64,000 bases of DNA from Aurantimonas sp. Leaf443 (GTDB lineage: Bacteria; Pseudomonadota; Alphaproteobacteria; Rhizobiales; Rhizobiaceae): NCBI RefSeq assembly GCF_001425575.1, contig NZ_LMRD01000011.1:1-64000 (forward strand), written 5' to 3'. The translations under genes were made by a program, and so were the position numbers. Below, one piece after another: positions 37,051 to 47,942 of the stretch. The notes under the pieces were generated by a model. It saw only the letters and a list, made by a program, of their open reading frames with translations, was not told where the DNA came from and searched no databases. How positions within the stretch are numbered: position 1 is the first letter of the stretch; each line of letters begins with the position of its first letter.

Positions 37051-39129
37051 CTATTCCGCCGCCTGCGGCAGTCGCTCGGCCTTGGCGAGCTTCGAGCACT
37101 CGGCCATCACCTTGGAGGCGCGGGCGATCGGGTTGGTCAGGTAGAAGTCCTCGACGCGGCTGCGGAAGCCGGAGCCGCCGAGCGTCGTCGCGCGATCCGC
37201 GAGCGTGCGGATCGCGGCCGGGTCGGCCGGCACGATCCGGTCGTCGGCGAGATGGGGATGGGCGCCGAAGAGTTCGCGGCGCAGCGCGCCGAGCGAGTCG
37301 AAGGGGAGCGGCTTGCCGAGCGTCGCCGACAGGGCGCGCAGGATCGCCCAGTCCTCACGCGCGTCCCCCGGGGGGAAGGCGGCGCGGCTGCCCGTCTGCG
37401 AGCGGCCCTCGGTGTTGACCCAGATGCCCGACTTCTCGGTATAGGCCGCCCCCGGAAGGATGACATCGGCGCGATGTGCGCCCTTGTCGCCATGCGTGCC
37501 GATATAGACCACGAAGGGACCTGCCGCGATCTCGGTCTCGTCGGCGCCGAGATTGAAGAGGACGTCGACCGCCCCGTTCGCCATCGCCGCGAAGTCGGAA
37601 CCGCCCTCGCCCGGCACGAAGCCGATGTCGAGCCCGCCGACGCGGCTGGCCGCGCCGTGCAGGACGTTGAAGCCGTTCCAGCCTTCGACGACGGCGCCGA
37701 TCTCGCGGGCGAGCGCGGCGAGCGAGGCGATGAGCGCCGAGCCGTTCTCGCCCGCGAGCGCGCCGGAGCCGACGATGATCATCGGCCGCGCCGCATTGCG
37801 CAGCGCGTCGTAGAAGCCCTGGCTCGCGCCTTCGAGGTTCGAGAGCGTGTCCGGGCCGGCGCCGAGATAGGTATAGTCGTAGCGCAGATCGACCGCCTCG
37901 CCGACGACCCCGATCGGGAAGCCGCCCATGCGCCAGCGCTTGCGGATGCGGGCGTTGAGGACGGACGCCTCGAACCGCGGGTTGGAACCGACGATGAGAA
38001 GCGCGTCGGCATCCTCGATGCCGGCGATCGTCGTGTTGAAGAGATAGGACGCCCGGCCCTCGGACGGATCGATCTTCACGCCATCCTGCCGGCAGTCGAC
38101 GCTGGAAGAGCCGAGTTCGGCGAGCAGGCGCTTCATCGCCCACATTTCCTCCACCGCGGCGAGGTCACCGGCGATGGCACCGATGCGCGCGGCGGGAACG
38201 CCCGCCACCTTCGCCTTGATGACGGAGAAGGCCTCCTGCCAGGAGGCGGGACGAAGACGCCCGTTCTCGCGCACATAGGGCTTGTCGAGGCGCTGCGTGC
38301 GCAGCCCGTCCCAGACGAAGCGCGTCTTGTCGGAGATCCACTCCTCGTTGATCTCCTCGTTGATGCGCGGAAGGATGCGCATCACCTCGCGGCCGCGCGT
38401 GTCGACGCGGATCGAGGAACCGACGGCGTCCATGACGTCGACCGTCTCGGTCTTCGACAATTCCCACGGGCGCGCTTGGAAGGCGTAGGGGCGCGAGGTC
38501 AGGGCTCCGACCGGGCAGAGATCGATGACGTTGCCCTGCAGCTCGGAGGTCATCGCCTGTTCGAGGAAGGTCGTGATCTCCGCATCCTCGCCGCGGCCGA
38601 TGAGGCCGAGCTCGGAAATACCGGCCACTTCCGTCGTAAAGCGGACGCAGCGCGTGCAGTGGATGCAGCGCGTCATGATCGTCTTGACCAGCGGGCCGAT
38701 ATACTTGTCCTCGACGGCGCGCTTGTTCTCGCGATAGCGCGAGCTGTCGACGCCGAAGGCCATGGCCTGGTCCTGCAGGTCGCACTCGCCGCCCTGATCG
38801 CAGATCGGGCAATCGAGCGGATGGTTGATGAGCAGGAACTCCATCACGCCCTCGCGGGCCTTCTTCACCATGGGCGTGTTGGTGAAGATCTCCGGCAGCT
38901 CGCCGTTCGGGCCCGGACGCATGTCGCGCACGCCCATGGCGCAGGAGGCCGCGGGCTTGGGCGGTCCGCCCTTCACCTCGATCAGGCACATGCGGCAGTT
39001 GCCGGCGATCGACAGACGCTCGTGGAAGCAGAAGCGCGGGATCTCGGCGCCCGCCGCCTCCGCCGCCTGCAGCAGCGTGTAGTGATCGGGAACCTCGACC
39101 TCGGTGCCGTCGACTTTGATCTTTGCCAT
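37051..39129 (-). CDS. nuoG: NADH-quinone oxidoreductase subunit G
   Basis: 692 residues from the ATG at 39129. Largest peripheral subunit. N-terminal 2Fe-2S ferredoxin domain ([19 protein letters not shown]), the His-Cys ligated 4Fe-4S site ([18 protein letters not shown]) and a further 4Fe-4S site ([10 protein letters not shown]), then a molybdopterin-oxidoreductase-like domain (about 215-690) that no longer binds molybdenum. Length and domain order are normal for alphaproteobacteria. A 168-base gap to nuoF contains nothing recognisable. Confidence 0.96.
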   Translation of the reverse strand: MAKIKVDGTEVEVPDHYTLLQAAEAAGAEIPRFCFHERLSIAGNCRMCLIEVKGGPPKPAASCAMGVRDMRPGPNGELPEIFTNTPMVKKAREGVMEFLLINHPLDCPICDQGGECDLQDQAMAFGVDSSRYRENKRAVEDKYIGPLVKTIMTRCIHCTRCVRFTTEVAGISELGLIGRGEDAEITTFLEQAMTSELQGNVIDLCPVGALTSRPYAFQARPWELSKTETVDVMDAVGSSIRVDTRGREVMRILPRINEEINEEWISDKTRFVWDGLRTQRLDKPYVRENGRLRPASWQEAFSVIKAKVAGVPAARIGAIAGDLAAVEEMWAMKRLLAELGSSSVDCRQDGVKIDPSEGRASYLFNTTIAGIEDADALLIVGSNPRFEASVLNARIRKRWRMGGFPIGVVGEAVDLRYDYTYLGAGPDTLSNLEGASQGFYDALRNAARPMIIVGSGALAGENGSALIASLAALAREIGAVVEGWNGFNVLHGAASRVGGLDIGFVPGEGGSDFAAMANGAVDVLFNLGADETEIAAGPFVVYIGTHGDKGAHRADVILPGAAYTEKSGIWVNTEGRSQTGSRAAFPPGDAREDWAILRALSATLGKPLPFDSLGALRRELFGAHPHLADDRIVPADPAAIRTLADRATTLGGSGFRSRVEDFYLTNPIARASKVMAECSKLAKAERLPQAAE

Positions 39130-39297
39130 GATTTCAGGCTTTCCCTTCGAGCCTGGCGGCGCAGCCACGCTGCGCCTCCGGCCATTCGGTCCCGATTTCG
39201 TGCCGACATCGCGCCCTGGCGGCGAAACCGGCGACCGTATCCTCACGCCCTCGTACCGTCCACGCCCGAGGGCGCGGCCGGCACGCGGGCACCCTGC

Positions 39298-40605
<1,308 letters not shown>

Positions 40606-40625
40606 GTACCCTCTCCCGGCCGTCG

Positions 40626-41924
40626 TCACGCGTCCGCCGGTCGGGAGGTCCCGGCCGACAGGGTCTTCGCCTGATCGATCCACTTCTCCCGCAGCGCCCG
40701 GCCGCGGAAGTTGAGGTGGTTGTCGATCCACAGAAGCTCCGCCTCGCGCCATGCGGCGATCTGGCGGAGATGATAAACACCGAGCTCGTTCAGCTTGGCC
40801 TCGATGACCGGACCGATGCCGGCGATCTGCTTCAGATCGTCCGCCGGGCCGTCGGGCGCGTCCAGAAGGCCTTCGGGCCGCTCGGCCGCCATCTGCGACG
40901 GGCCGTCGGTCGCGACGGGACCGGCCGTGACGTCGGACGTGTCCGTGCGCAGGCCCTCGACGAGCGTCGGACGCGCCTGCCCGCCAGGAACGGCGTCGGC
41001 GCCCGTATGCGATCCGCCGCCGGAGCTCGCCTCTTCCTTGTCCGCCGCCCCGGTCGGCCCCTGATAGGTGCCGCCGGTCTGGCCGGAGCCCGGCCGCGAG
41101 CCGGCCTCGGTCAGTTCGTCGCTCGTCTCGCGCTCGGCGGGCTGGGCCACGTTGCCGTTGCGGGCCTTGCCGGGTGCGTCGATCGTCGGATCGGTCTCGG
41201 GCGCATGCGTGTCGGGACGACCCGCCTGCGAAGGCGGGGTGCTCGCCGCGCCGCCGGCGCCAGCGGAGGCGCCCTGCGCCGGACCTGCGGACGATTTCGA
41301 CGTCAGGTCGTCATAGTCGCCGGTCAGCGACGTCAGCCCTCCGAGCGGCGCCGAAAGATGGCGGCCATTCTGCGGCCCGGGCGTCACCTCGTCGGCCTTT
41401 CCGGCGTCGAAGAGCGTGATGATCTCCTCCAGCCGCTCGGCCGTCAGGTCCTCGTAGGTGTCCTGGAAGATCGCGACCATCGGCGCGTTCACGCAGGCGC
41501 CGAGGCACTCGACCTCTTCCCAGGACAAGGTGCCCGAGGCGTTGAGGTGGAACTGCTCCTCGTGGATGTGCTTGCGGCAGACGGCCTTCAGCGCGTCCGA
41601 GCCGCGCAGCATGCAGGGCGTCGTGCCGCAGACCTGCACATGGGCGCGCGTGCCGACGGGCTTCAGCTGGAACTGCGTGTAGAAGGTCGCGACCTCCAGC
41701 ACACGGATGAGGGGCATCGACAGCATCTGCGCGATCGATTCGATCGCCGCGCGCGTCACCCACCCGTCCTGTTCCTGAGCACGCATCAGCAGCGGAATGA
41801 CCGCCGATTGCTGACGCCCCTCGGGATATTTGCGGATGGTGGCCTCGGCCCACTCCGCGTTTTCGGGATGGAACGCGAAGGCGGCGGGCTGGACGCTGTC
41901 TTCCGCAAGACGTCTGACCGACAT
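40626..41924 (-). CDS. nuoE: NADH-quinone oxidoreductase subunit E with a C-terminal HhH extension
   Basis: 432 residues, more than twice the E. coli length (about 166). Residues 1-175 form the normal NuoE thioredoxin-like domain with the N1a 2Fe-2S ligands ([10 protein letters not shown] and CLGACVNAP). Residues 175-345 are a low-complexity Gly/Thr/Pro/Ala linker. Residues about 345-430 carry a helix-hairpin-helix-type region ([29 protein letters not shown]) seen in Hyphomicrobiales NuoE. Such motifs are known from DNA-binding proteins, but here the role is unknown. Preceded by the Uma2-family gene with a 128-base gap. Confidence 0.93.
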   Translation of the reverse strand: MSVRRLAEDSVQPAAFAFHPENAEWAEATIRKYPEGRQQSAVIPLLMRAQEQDGWVTRAAIESIAQMLSMPLIRVLEVATFYTQFQLKPVGTRAHVQVCGTTPCMLRGSDALKAVCRKHIHEEQFHLNASGTLSWEEVECLGACVNAPMVAIFQDTYEDLTAERLEEIITLFDAGKADEVTPGPQNGRHLSAPLGGLTSLTGDYDDLTSKSSAGPAQGASAGAGGAASTPPSQAGRPDTHAPETDPTIDAPGKARNGNVAQPAERETSDELTEAGSRPGSGQTGGTYQGPTGAADKEEASSGGGSHTGADAVPGGQARPTLVEGLRTDTSDVTAGPVATDGPSQMAAERPEGLLDAPDGPADDLKQIAGIGPVIEAKLNELGVYHLRQIAAWREAELLWIDNHLNFRGRALREKWIDQAKTLSAGTSRPADA

Positions 41925-42052
41925 CGGACCTCGACTTTGTTCTGCTTCTAAGCTGCCGTGTTGCGGCGCGTTCTAACATAGGACCGGCAAAAGGCCAGAG
42001 GCCTTCCGACGCAGGAGCGATGCATTGCGACGGGGTCGCGGGCGCGGCCCGA

Positions 42053-42622
42053 TCAATCGTCCCAGAAGGCCTCCACCGGGAGCGTGATGCCCGGCGGATC
42101 GAGGACGAGATCGGCGTCGCGACCAAGGATCGCCGTGAAGATCTGCCCCGCCGCATCGGCCCGCCGATGGTGGACCACCCTGCTCTCCTCGGCGTAGACG
42201 ATGAGATAGTGCAGGATCGAGGGCAGCGCGAAATAGTCGATCAGCTTGCGGCCGTTGTCCGTGAACGCCGACGACGGCGAGACGACCTCGACCACGACGA
42301 CCGGGTTCGGCACGGTGAGATCGCCGGGCTCGTAGGGCCCGCAATTGACGAGAGCGTCCGGCTCGCGGACACGATCCGGCGCAACCCTGACGCAGACGCC
42401 GTCGGTAAAGGCGCGGCAATCGGCCCCGCTCTGGCGAAGGGCGTTTCGCAAGGCGAGCCAGACGGCCGCCTTGCGTTCGGCATGGCTGACCGTCTCGGCC
42501 TGCAGGCGCACGGGAAAGCCGTCGACGAGCTCGTAGCGCTCGCCTTCCGGCTGCGCCTGCGACCAGCGGACGAACTCCTCGGCCGTCTTCGGCGTCGCTT
42601 CGGGGCTTCGGGTCGTGCTCAT
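42053..42622 (-). CDS. Uma2 family (DUF820) putative endonuclease
   Basis: 189 residues, ATG at 42622. Matches the Uma2/DUF820 restriction-endonuclease-like fold: N-terminal ERYELVDGFPVRL, a REPDALVNCG motif (PD) and NPVVVVEVVSPSSAFTDNGRKLIDYFALPSI, with the E-V-x-S and K residues of the PD-(D/E)xK nuclease core. No biological role of Uma2 proteins is established. It lies in the nuo operon between nuoD (31 bases upstream) and nuoE, in the same direction, an unusual place for this family and probably a later insertion. Confidence 0.85.
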   Translation of the reverse strand: MSTTRSPEATPKTAEEFVRWSQAQPEGERYELVDGFPVRLQAETVSHAERKAAVWLALRNALRQSGADCRAFTDGVCVRVAPDRVREPDALVNCGPYEPGDLTVPNPVVVVEVVSPSSAFTDNGRKLIDYFALPSILHYLIVYAEESRVVHHRRADAAGQIFTAILGRDADLVLDPPGITLPVEAFWDD

Positions 42623-42653
42623 GCTGACACACTAGCATGAGCACGGACCCATA

Positions 42654-43844
42654 TCAGCGGTCGACTTCGCCGAAGACGATGTCGAGCGTGCCGAGGATGG
42701 CCGAGACATCGGCCAGCATGTGGCCCTTGCACATCACGTCCATCGCCTGGAGATGGGCGAAGCCGGGCGCCCGGATCTTGCAGCGATACGGCTTGTTCGT
42801 GCCGTCGGCGACGAGATAGACGCCGAACTCGCCCTTCGGCGCCTCGACGGCGGCGTAGACCTCGCCCGCCGGCAGGTGGAAGCCTTCGGTGTAGAGCTTG
42901 AAATGGTGGATCAGCGCTTCCATCGAGCGCTTCATCTCGGAGCGCTTGGGCGGCGCGATCTTGCCGTCCAGCGACGTGACCGGGCCATAGCGTTCGGCGC
43001 CGAGCAGCCGCTCCACGCACTGTTTCATGATCCGCGCCGATTCGCGCATCTCGACCATGCGGATGAGATAGCGGTCGTAGCAGTCGCCGTTCTTGCCGAT
43101 CGGAATGTCGAATTCCATCTCGTCGTAGCACTCGTAGGGCTGCGACTTGCGCAGGTCCCACGCGGCGCCCGAGCCGCGCACCATGACGCCGGAAAAGCCG
43201 AGCGCCCATGCGTCATCGATGCCGATGACGCCGATATCGACATTTCGCTGCTTGAAGATGCGGTTGTCGGTGAGAAGACCCTCGATGTCGTCGCAGGTCT
43301 TCAGGAACGGGTCGCACCAGTTGCCGATATCTTCGACGAGCTGCGCGTCGATATCCATGTGCACGCCGCCCGGACGGAAATAGGCGGCATGCAGCCGCGC
43401 GCCGCAGGCGCGCTCGTAGAAGACCATCAGCTTCTCGCGTTCCTCGAAGCCCCAGAGCGGCGGCGTCAGGGCGCCGACATCCATGGCCTGCGTGGTGACG
43501 TTGAGAAGGTGGGAGAGGATGCGGCCGATCTCGCAATAGAGGACGCGAATCAGCTGGGCGCGCTTGGGCACCGTCACCTCCGCCAGCCGCTCGATGGCGA
43601 GGCAGAAGGCGTGCTCCTGGTTCATCGGCGAGACATAGTCGAGGCGATCGAAATACGGGATCGCCTGGAGATAGGTCTTGGCCTCGATCAGCTTCTCGGT
43701 GCCGCGATGCAGGAGCCCGATATGCGGATCCACGCGCTCGACGATCTCACCGTCGAGTTCGAGCACCAGGCGCAGAACGCCGTGCGCGGCCGGGTGCTGC
43801 GGGCCGAAATTGATGTTGAAGTTGCGGACGTCGATCTCGGCCAT
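42654..43844 (-). CDS. nuoD: NADH-quinone oxidoreductase subunit D
   Basis: 396 residues. The 49-kDa subunit, derived from NiFe hydrogenase large subunit and forming much of the quinone site. Conserved phrases: [22 protein letters not shown] (quinone-site loop with His), [28 protein letters not shown] and the C-terminal [21 protein letters not shown]. No NuoCD fusion: nuoC is separate, 69 bases upstream. Confidence 0.97.
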   Translation of the reverse strand: MAEIDVRNFNINFGPQHPAAHGVLRLVLELDGEIVERVDPHIGLLHRGTEKLIEAKTYLQAIPYFDRLDYVSPMNQEHAFCLAIERLAEVTVPKRAQLIRVLYCEIGRILSHLLNVTTQAMDVGALTPPLWGFEEREKLMVFYERACGARLHAAYFRPGGVHMDIDAQLVEDIGNWCDPFLKTCDDIEGLLTDNRIFKQRNVDIGVIGIDDAWALGFSGVMVRGSGAAWDLRKSQPYECYDEMEFDIPIGKNGDCYDRYLIRMVEMRESARIMKQCVERLLGAERYGPVTSLDGKIAPPKRSEMKRSMEALIHHFKLYTEGFHLPAGEVYAAVEAPKGEFGVYLVADGTNKPYRCKIRAPGFAHLQAMDVMCKGHMLADVSAILGTLDIVFGEVDR

Positions 43845-43913
43845 CTCAGCCTTCCTGCATTCCGGTGAGTACCGCCGTCGCCGGGGCGAAGGTCGGCCGC
43901 CTGCGGGCGTCCA

Positions 43914-44522
43914 TCAGTTGGCCTTCGCCTTCTCGTCGCCGGGCAGCACGTAATCCGTGCCTTCCCAGGGAGAGAGGAAGTCGAAGTTGCGAAATTCCTG
44001 GCGCAGCTCGACCGGCTCGTAGACGACGCGCTTCAGTTCCTCGTCGTAATGGACCTCGACGAAGCCCGTCAGCGGGAAGTCCTTGCGCAGGGGATGCCCC
44101 TCGAACCCGTAGTCGGTGAGGATGCGGCGCAGGTCCGGATGACCCGTGAAGAGGATGCCGTAGAAGTCGTAGGCCTCGCGCTCGAACCAGTCGGCACCGG
44201 CGAAGACGCTGCAGACCGACGGCACGGGCTCGTCCTCGCCCGTGCGGACCTTGATCCGGACACGGGCGTTCCGGGTCGGCGACAGGAGGTGGTAGACGAC
44301 GTCGAACCGCTTCTCGCGGGCCGGGTAGTCCACTCCGCAGATGTCGATGAGATTGACGAACCGCATCTGCGGGTCGTCGCGCAGCACCGTCAGCACCGCG
44401 ACGATGTCGCTCGCCCTGGCGTGGAGGGTCAGTTCGCCGAAGCGCATCTCGCTCGATTCGAGCGACGCGCCGAGCTTGGCCCGAAGCTCTTCGGCCATGG
44501 AAGCCAGAACCGCCTGCATCAT
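43914..44522 (-). CDS. nuoC: NADH-quinone oxidoreductase subunit C
   Basis: 202 residues from the ATG at 44522 (GAGGGG upstream; alternative Met at 44498). The 30-kDa subunit signature ERETYDFYGI-like [20 protein letters not shown] and [16 protein letters not shown] is complete. Structural peripheral-arm subunit without cofactor. Separated by 13 bases from nuoB. Confidence 0.96.
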   Translation of the reverse strand: MMQAVLASMAEELRAKLGASLESSEMRFGELTLHARASDIVAVLTVLRDDPQMRFVNLIDICGVDYPAREKRFDVVYHLLSPTRNARVRIKVRTGEDEPVPSVCSVFAGADWFEREAYDFYGILFTGHPDLRRILTDYGFEGHPLRKDFPLTGFVEVHYDEELKRVVYEPVELRQEFRNFDFLSPWEGTDYVLPGDEKAKAN

Positions 44523-44535
44523 CGCGCCCCTCGCC

Positions 44536-45114
44536 TCAACGCTCGATCGTTCCGGTGCGCCGGATCTTCTTCTGCAGAAGCAGGACGCCGTAGAGCAGCG
44601 CTTCCGCGGTCGGCGGGCAGCCCGGAACGTAGACGTCGATCGGCACGACACGGTCGCAGCCGCGCACGACCGAATAGGAATAGTGGTAGTAGCCGCCGCC
44701 ATTGGCGCAGGAGCCCATGGAGATGACGTAGCGCGGCTCCGGCATCTGGTCATAGACCTTGCGCAGCGCCGGCGCCATCTTGTTGGTCAGCGTGCCCGCG
44801 ACGATCATGACGTCCGACTGGCGCGGCGAGGCGCGCGGCGCGAAGCCGAAACGCTCGGCATCGTAACGCGGCATCGACATCTGCATCATCTCGACGGCGC
44901 AGCAGGCGAGGCCGAAGGTCATCCACATCAGCGAGCCCGTGCGGGCCCACTGGATGAGGTCTTCGGTCGAGGTGACGAGGAAGCCCTTGTCGGCGAGCTC
45001 GTTGTTGATTTCGGTCACGAACGGATCGTGCGCGGGCCGGACCGACGTGTCGGAGCCTGCCGTGCGGGGCGCGAGTTCTGCCGTGAGAGAACCGGTCGGT
45101 TGGATCAGTCCCAT
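44536..45114 (-). CDS. nuoB: NADH-quinone oxidoreductase subunit B
   Basis: 192 residues from MGLIQPTG (ATG at 45114), overlapping the nuoA end by 10 bases. Holds the terminal 4Fe-4S cluster N2: the adjacent cysteines in LACCAVEMM, then [12 protein letters not shown] and [14 protein letters not shown]. All four ligands are present. An N-terminal extension of about 40 residues is typical for alphaproteobacteria. Confidence 0.97.
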   Translation of the reverse strand: MGLIQPTGSLTAELAPRTAGSDTSVRPAHDPFVTEINNELADKGFLVTSTEDLIQWARTGSLMWMTFGLACCAVEMMQMSMPRYDAERFGFAPRASPRQSDVMIVAGTLTNKMAPALRKVYDQMPEPRYVISMGSCANGGGYYHYSYSVVRGCDRVVPIDVYVPGCPPTAEALLYGVLLLQKKIRRTGTIER

Positions 45115-45470
45115 TCCAGGGCTCCCTTCTTCCATTCGTAGATGAAGCCGATCGTCAGAACGCCCAGGAACACCATCATGGACCAGAAGCCGAACCAGCC
45201 GAGCGTGCCGTAGCTCGCCGCCCAGGGGAACAGGAAGGCGACTTCCAGGTCAAAGATGATGAAGAGGATCGAGACCAGGTAGAAGCGCACGTCGAACTTC
45301 ATGCGCGAATCGTCGAAGGCGTTGAAGCCGCACTCGTAGGCGGAGAGCTTCTCGTCGTCCGGCGCCCGGAAGGCGGCCAGGAACGGCGCGGCCAGCAGCG
45401 CGAGGCCGATCAGCAGCGCCACCCCGACGAAGATCACGATGGGCAGATAGGAGGCGAGAAGCTCGTTCAT
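45105..45470 (-). CDS. nuoA: NADH-quinone oxidoreductase subunit A
   Basis: 121 residues with three membrane helices. The conserved loop [39 protein letters not shown], with the quinone-site Cys and the two acidic residues, is complete. First gene of the complex I operon. A candidate promoter lies about 160 bases upstream. Confidence 0.97.
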   Translation of the reverse strand: MNELLASYLPIVIFVGVALLIGLALLAAPFLAAFRAPDDEKLSAYECGFNAFDDSRMKFDVRFYLVSILFIIFDLEVAFLFPWAASYGTLGWFGFWSMMVFLGVLTIGFIYEWKKGALEWD

Positions 45471-45628
45471 CGCGCGGCGTCCTTGGTCGGCAGTCCCGAG
45501 CCCGGAAGGGATATCGGACCTTTTAGATGCGATCGGCGACGAGAGCGCGACGGGCGGAAGCCAGGCCGGGGCCTGCTTCGGTCGACGCCAGCCTGGAAGC
45601 GTTCCAGCTCCTGCCGCGTTGCGGCGAG

Positions 45629-45656
45629 ACCTAGCGCCTCGCGCGTCCGGGTGCAA
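45629..45656 (-). promoter_or_regulatory. Candidate promoter of the nuo operon
   Basis: On the minus strand: -35 TTGCAC (45656-45651), 16-bp spacer, -10 CTAGGT (45634-45629), close to the alphaproteobacterial CTTGAC/CTATAT pattern. It lies in the 306-base gap 45471-45776 upstream of nuoA, which otherwise shows no gene. Confidence 0.35.
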
Positions 45657-45776
45657 GGCATCCCGCCCGCGCCGCGACAAGGTGCATCGCCGTTTCGGCG
45701 GGAGAGCGACTCCCCTGCGGAACCGGAACACGGCTCAACAATCGAGGCGAATGAGATCACATGCTTGGAGAAAGAA

Positions 45777-45853
45777 TGGCGCGAGTGACGGGGCTCGAAC
45801 CCGCGACCTCCGGCGTGACAGGCCGGCACTCTAACCGACTGAGCTACACCCGC
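45777..45853 (-). tRNA. tRNA-Asp(GTC)
   Basis: 77 bases with encoded CCA. Acceptor GCGGGTG pairs with the 3' strand apart from one mismatch-type position, the D-arm is normal, the anticodon loop CTGTCAC carries GTC and the T-arm is CGCGGGTTCGAGCCCCG. Marks the upstream end of the nuo region. Confidence 0.95.
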
Positions 45854-45888
45854 GCTCCAGGCCGCTTCGTCAGCGGCTTGTGAGGGGT

Positions 45889-45917
45889 GATCTACGGGGA
45901 GCGGCCGGGACTGTCAA
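45889..45917 (-). promoter_or_regulatory. Promoter of tRNA-Asp
   Basis: On the minus strand: perfect -35 TTGACA (45917-45912), 17-bp spacer, -10 TAGATC (45894-45889), about 36 bases upstream of the tRNA 5' end. Confidence 0.65.
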
Positions 45918-46254
45918 GCGCTCTCGACCGAAGCCCGCAAGCATCGCGGTAAGACGTTGATTTCGCAGATCCTCGACCATCCGCTTGAACGCGCTCCGCC
46001 GCAGAATCACACCCGGCGCGAGCGCGATCGCCCGGAATCGGCGGGCTGCGCGCCCGGTTTCGCGAGGTGGGATTCGCAGGATTCGACGCTCGGCCCGAAA
46101 AAGCCGCCCTGCTCTGCCCGTTTCGGCACGGCGAGACCGTGGGGCCGGTGGCGACACGCCTTGCGAAACAGCCGGGCGGATTCTAGGAAGACCACGTCCG
46201 CACCGCTCCCGCGCCCGCGGATAAGTACGCCGCGCATGATCGTCGCGGCGCGGA
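45918..46254. other. Intergenic region between tRNA-Asp and tRNA-Val
   Basis: 337 bases without a convincing gene. Short frames are present on both strands, but none has a ribosome site or a recognisable product. The tRNA-Val promoter must lie near its right end; GATAAG at about 46219 is a possible -10. Confidence 0.5.
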
Positions 46255-46330
46255 GGGCGATTAGCTCAGTTGGTAGAGCGCCTCGTTTACACCGAGGATG
46301 TCGGCAGTTCGAGCCTGTCATCGCCCACCA
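46255..46330 (+). tRNA. tRNA-Val(TAC)
   Basis: 76 bases with encoded CCA. Acceptor GGGCGAT/ATCGCCC, D-arm GCTC-AGTTGGTA-GAGC, anticodon arm CCTCG-TTTACAC-CGAGG with TAC, T-arm GGCAGTTCGAGCCTGTC. It is the boundary between the conserved nuo side and the accessory region to the right. Confidence 0.97.
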
Positions 46331-46398
46331 TCCAACTTGTTCATATTACCGGACTGTGTTGACCGAGCGGACTCCCACGTCGTCCGAGGCGTGAGTCA

Positions 46399-46740
46399 AA
46401 GCTTCCTTTTCGGAGAGGCCATCTGTCGGGCGAGGGATGGGCCGTCCCTGGCAAGCTTCTGCCAAGCGAACGAGGTCGCAAGGCGCGCCCTTCGCATGGC
46501 AAACGCCGCTGTCTCGATGGCATGATATTCGTGCAGCGCGCCGGCTGCGCATGGCGTGACATGAAAAAACGTCACGGCAAGTGGAACTCGGCCTACGTGC
46601 GGTTCAAGCGCTGGGCCGAACCGGGCATTCGGAACGCCAAGCTGGAGACGCTGGTGGAGCCCGACCTGACCGTCGACTGGCAGCACATGACCGACTCCGC
46701 CACCCTTCACGGCCATTCGCCGGTAGCGGGCGCCAGAGGG
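46399..46740 (+). pseudogene. IS5-family transposase, N-terminal remnant
   Basis: One frame reads through GEGWAVPGKLLPSERGRKARP, then RRCLDGMIFVQRAGCAWRDMKK, HGKWNSAYVRFKRW and VDWQHMTDSATLHGHSP. This is the conserved N-terminal third of IS5-type (DUF4096) transposases: the normal order is DxxWxxIxPLLPxExGRxGRP, LxGMLWxxRTGxPWRDLPxRYG, WNSVYxRFRRW, DWQHMxDSTxxRxHS. No start codon precedes it and the DDE core after about 46740 is replaced by unrelated sequence that runs into the lacI-type gene, so it is a relic. No terminal repeats were found. Confidence 0.75.
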
Positions 46741-46766
46741 GACCGCCGCGTCGCACTCTACACGGA

Positions 46767-47816
46767 TCACATACGGATTCCGCAAGATGCGCGAGAAACA
46801 AGGCTGCACGGCAGGCGGAAGACGCCGGGACGAACGTGATCGCCCCGCGTCAAGGCCAAGATCGCCTCCCCGGCCTTCCGTCCCAAAATGTTCAATTCCA
46901 TGTCGATCGTCGTGAGCGGCGGGCGCGTCTGACGAGCCACCACTTCCCAATTGTCGAAGCCGATGACGGCCATATTCGCCGGCACGTCCACACCACGGTC
47001 GCGAAGCGCATCGATGACGCCTCTTGCGATCTCGTCGCTTCCGCAGAAAATTGCCTGCGCCCTGGGACCGGGCCGGGCAAACAACAGTCCGACCGCCTCA
47101 TGACCCCATTCCTCCGTCCAGTCGCCGAACAGGACCTCGGCGTCGGACCCGACGAGGGTGCGGAAGCCATCGGCACGACGGCGGGCTGCAAGGTAGTTCG
47201 ACTGACCGGTCACGTGAACGATCCGCCGATAGCCCCGCGACTGGAGATGCTCGACGGCAAGGCGGGCACCTTGCTCGTCGTCGGGGACGAACGAGACCCG
47301 ATCCGGCGGCCCTTCCGAAAACGCGTGGACGACCGGGATCGGAAGATCGGCCAGTATTTCGGGCGGCTGAAGATCGAGCCGCGTTCCCGTGAAGATCAGT
47401 CCGTCGACCTGCTTGTCCAGGAGCGCTTCGAGATAGAGCTGCGCCAACCGCGGATCGTTGCTGGTCGGACAGAGGAAAGCCGACACGCCATGGTCGAGAA
47501 GGACCTCCGAGACGCCAGCGGCCAGCGGAAGCGTGAGGCGACCATAGGTGTCGTTTGTCAGAATGCCGATGCTGTGGCTGCGCCGGCTTAACAGACTTCG
47601 CGCCACGGCGCTCGGCCGAAACCCGATCTCCTTGGCGACGAGCCGCACCCGCTCGCGGGTCTTGGCATTGATGCGTCCGGTATCGTTCAGCGCGTTCGAC
47701 GCCGTCGATATGCTGACGCCTGCAACGGCGGCCACGTCCCGGATCGTCCGGCGCTGGTTCGGAACAAACGAAGATTTGCCATCGTCCTCCACTTGCGTGC
47801 AAAAACCTTTCATCAT
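46767..47816 (-). CDS. LacI family transcriptional regulator
   Basis: 349 residues (ATG at 47816; a GTG at 47792 is an alternative start). N-terminal LacI HTH and hinge: TIRDVAAVAGVSISTASNALNDTGRINAKTRERV, then FRPSAVARSLLSRRSHSIGIL. The periplasmic-binding-protein-like effector domain includes GLIFTGTR, VPDDEQGARLAVEHLQSRGYRRI and IGFDNWEVVARQTRPPLTTIDM. It is divergent from the sugar ABC operon and a LacI-type operator lies between them, so it probably represses both. The inducer is most likely the transported arabinose-containing sugar (inference). Confidence 0.9.
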   Translation of the reverse strand: MMKGFCTQVEDDGKSSFVPNQRRTIRDVAAVAGVSISTASNALNDTGRINAKTRERVRLVAKEIGFRPSAVARSLLSRRSHSIGILTNDTYGRLTLPLAAGVSEVLLDHGVSAFLCPTSNDPRLAQLYLEALLDKQVDGLIFTGTRLDLQPPEILADLPIPVVHAFSEGPPDRVSFVPDDEQGARLAVEHLQSRGYRRIVHVTGQSNYLAARRRADGFRTLVGSDAEVLFGDWTEEWGHEAVGLLFARPGPRAQAIFCGSDEIARGVIDALRDRGVDVPANMAVIGFDNWEVVARQTRPPLTTIDMELNILGRKAGEAILALTRGDHVRPGVFRLPCSLVSRASCGIRM

Positions 47817-47828
47817 AGCGTTCGTACG

Positions 47829-47846
47829 TGCCGAAACGTTTTAGCA
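47829..47846. promoter_or_regulatory. LacI-type operator
   Basis: An 18-base near-palindrome with central CG, TGCCGAAAC-GTTTTAGCA. The half-sites match at 7 of 9 positions, including the AAACGTTT core typical of LacI-family sites. It lies 13 bases upstream of the regulator gene and about 97 bases upstream of the substrate-binding protein gene. Confidence 0.6.
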
Positions 47847-47942
47847 GCCGTGTTTCGCACGCGCCAGTTCTATCACGATGCCGTCGACAGAAAGGGCGGA
47901 CCGTCGCTTTCTGCTGACCCACCGCAACCGAGGGGAATATTG

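Noticed and set aside
46307-46330. Search for a duplicated 3' end of tRNA-Val marking an integrated island
   Set aside because: No second copy of the tRNA-Val 3' end was seen elsewhere in the window, so no att pair can be claimed.
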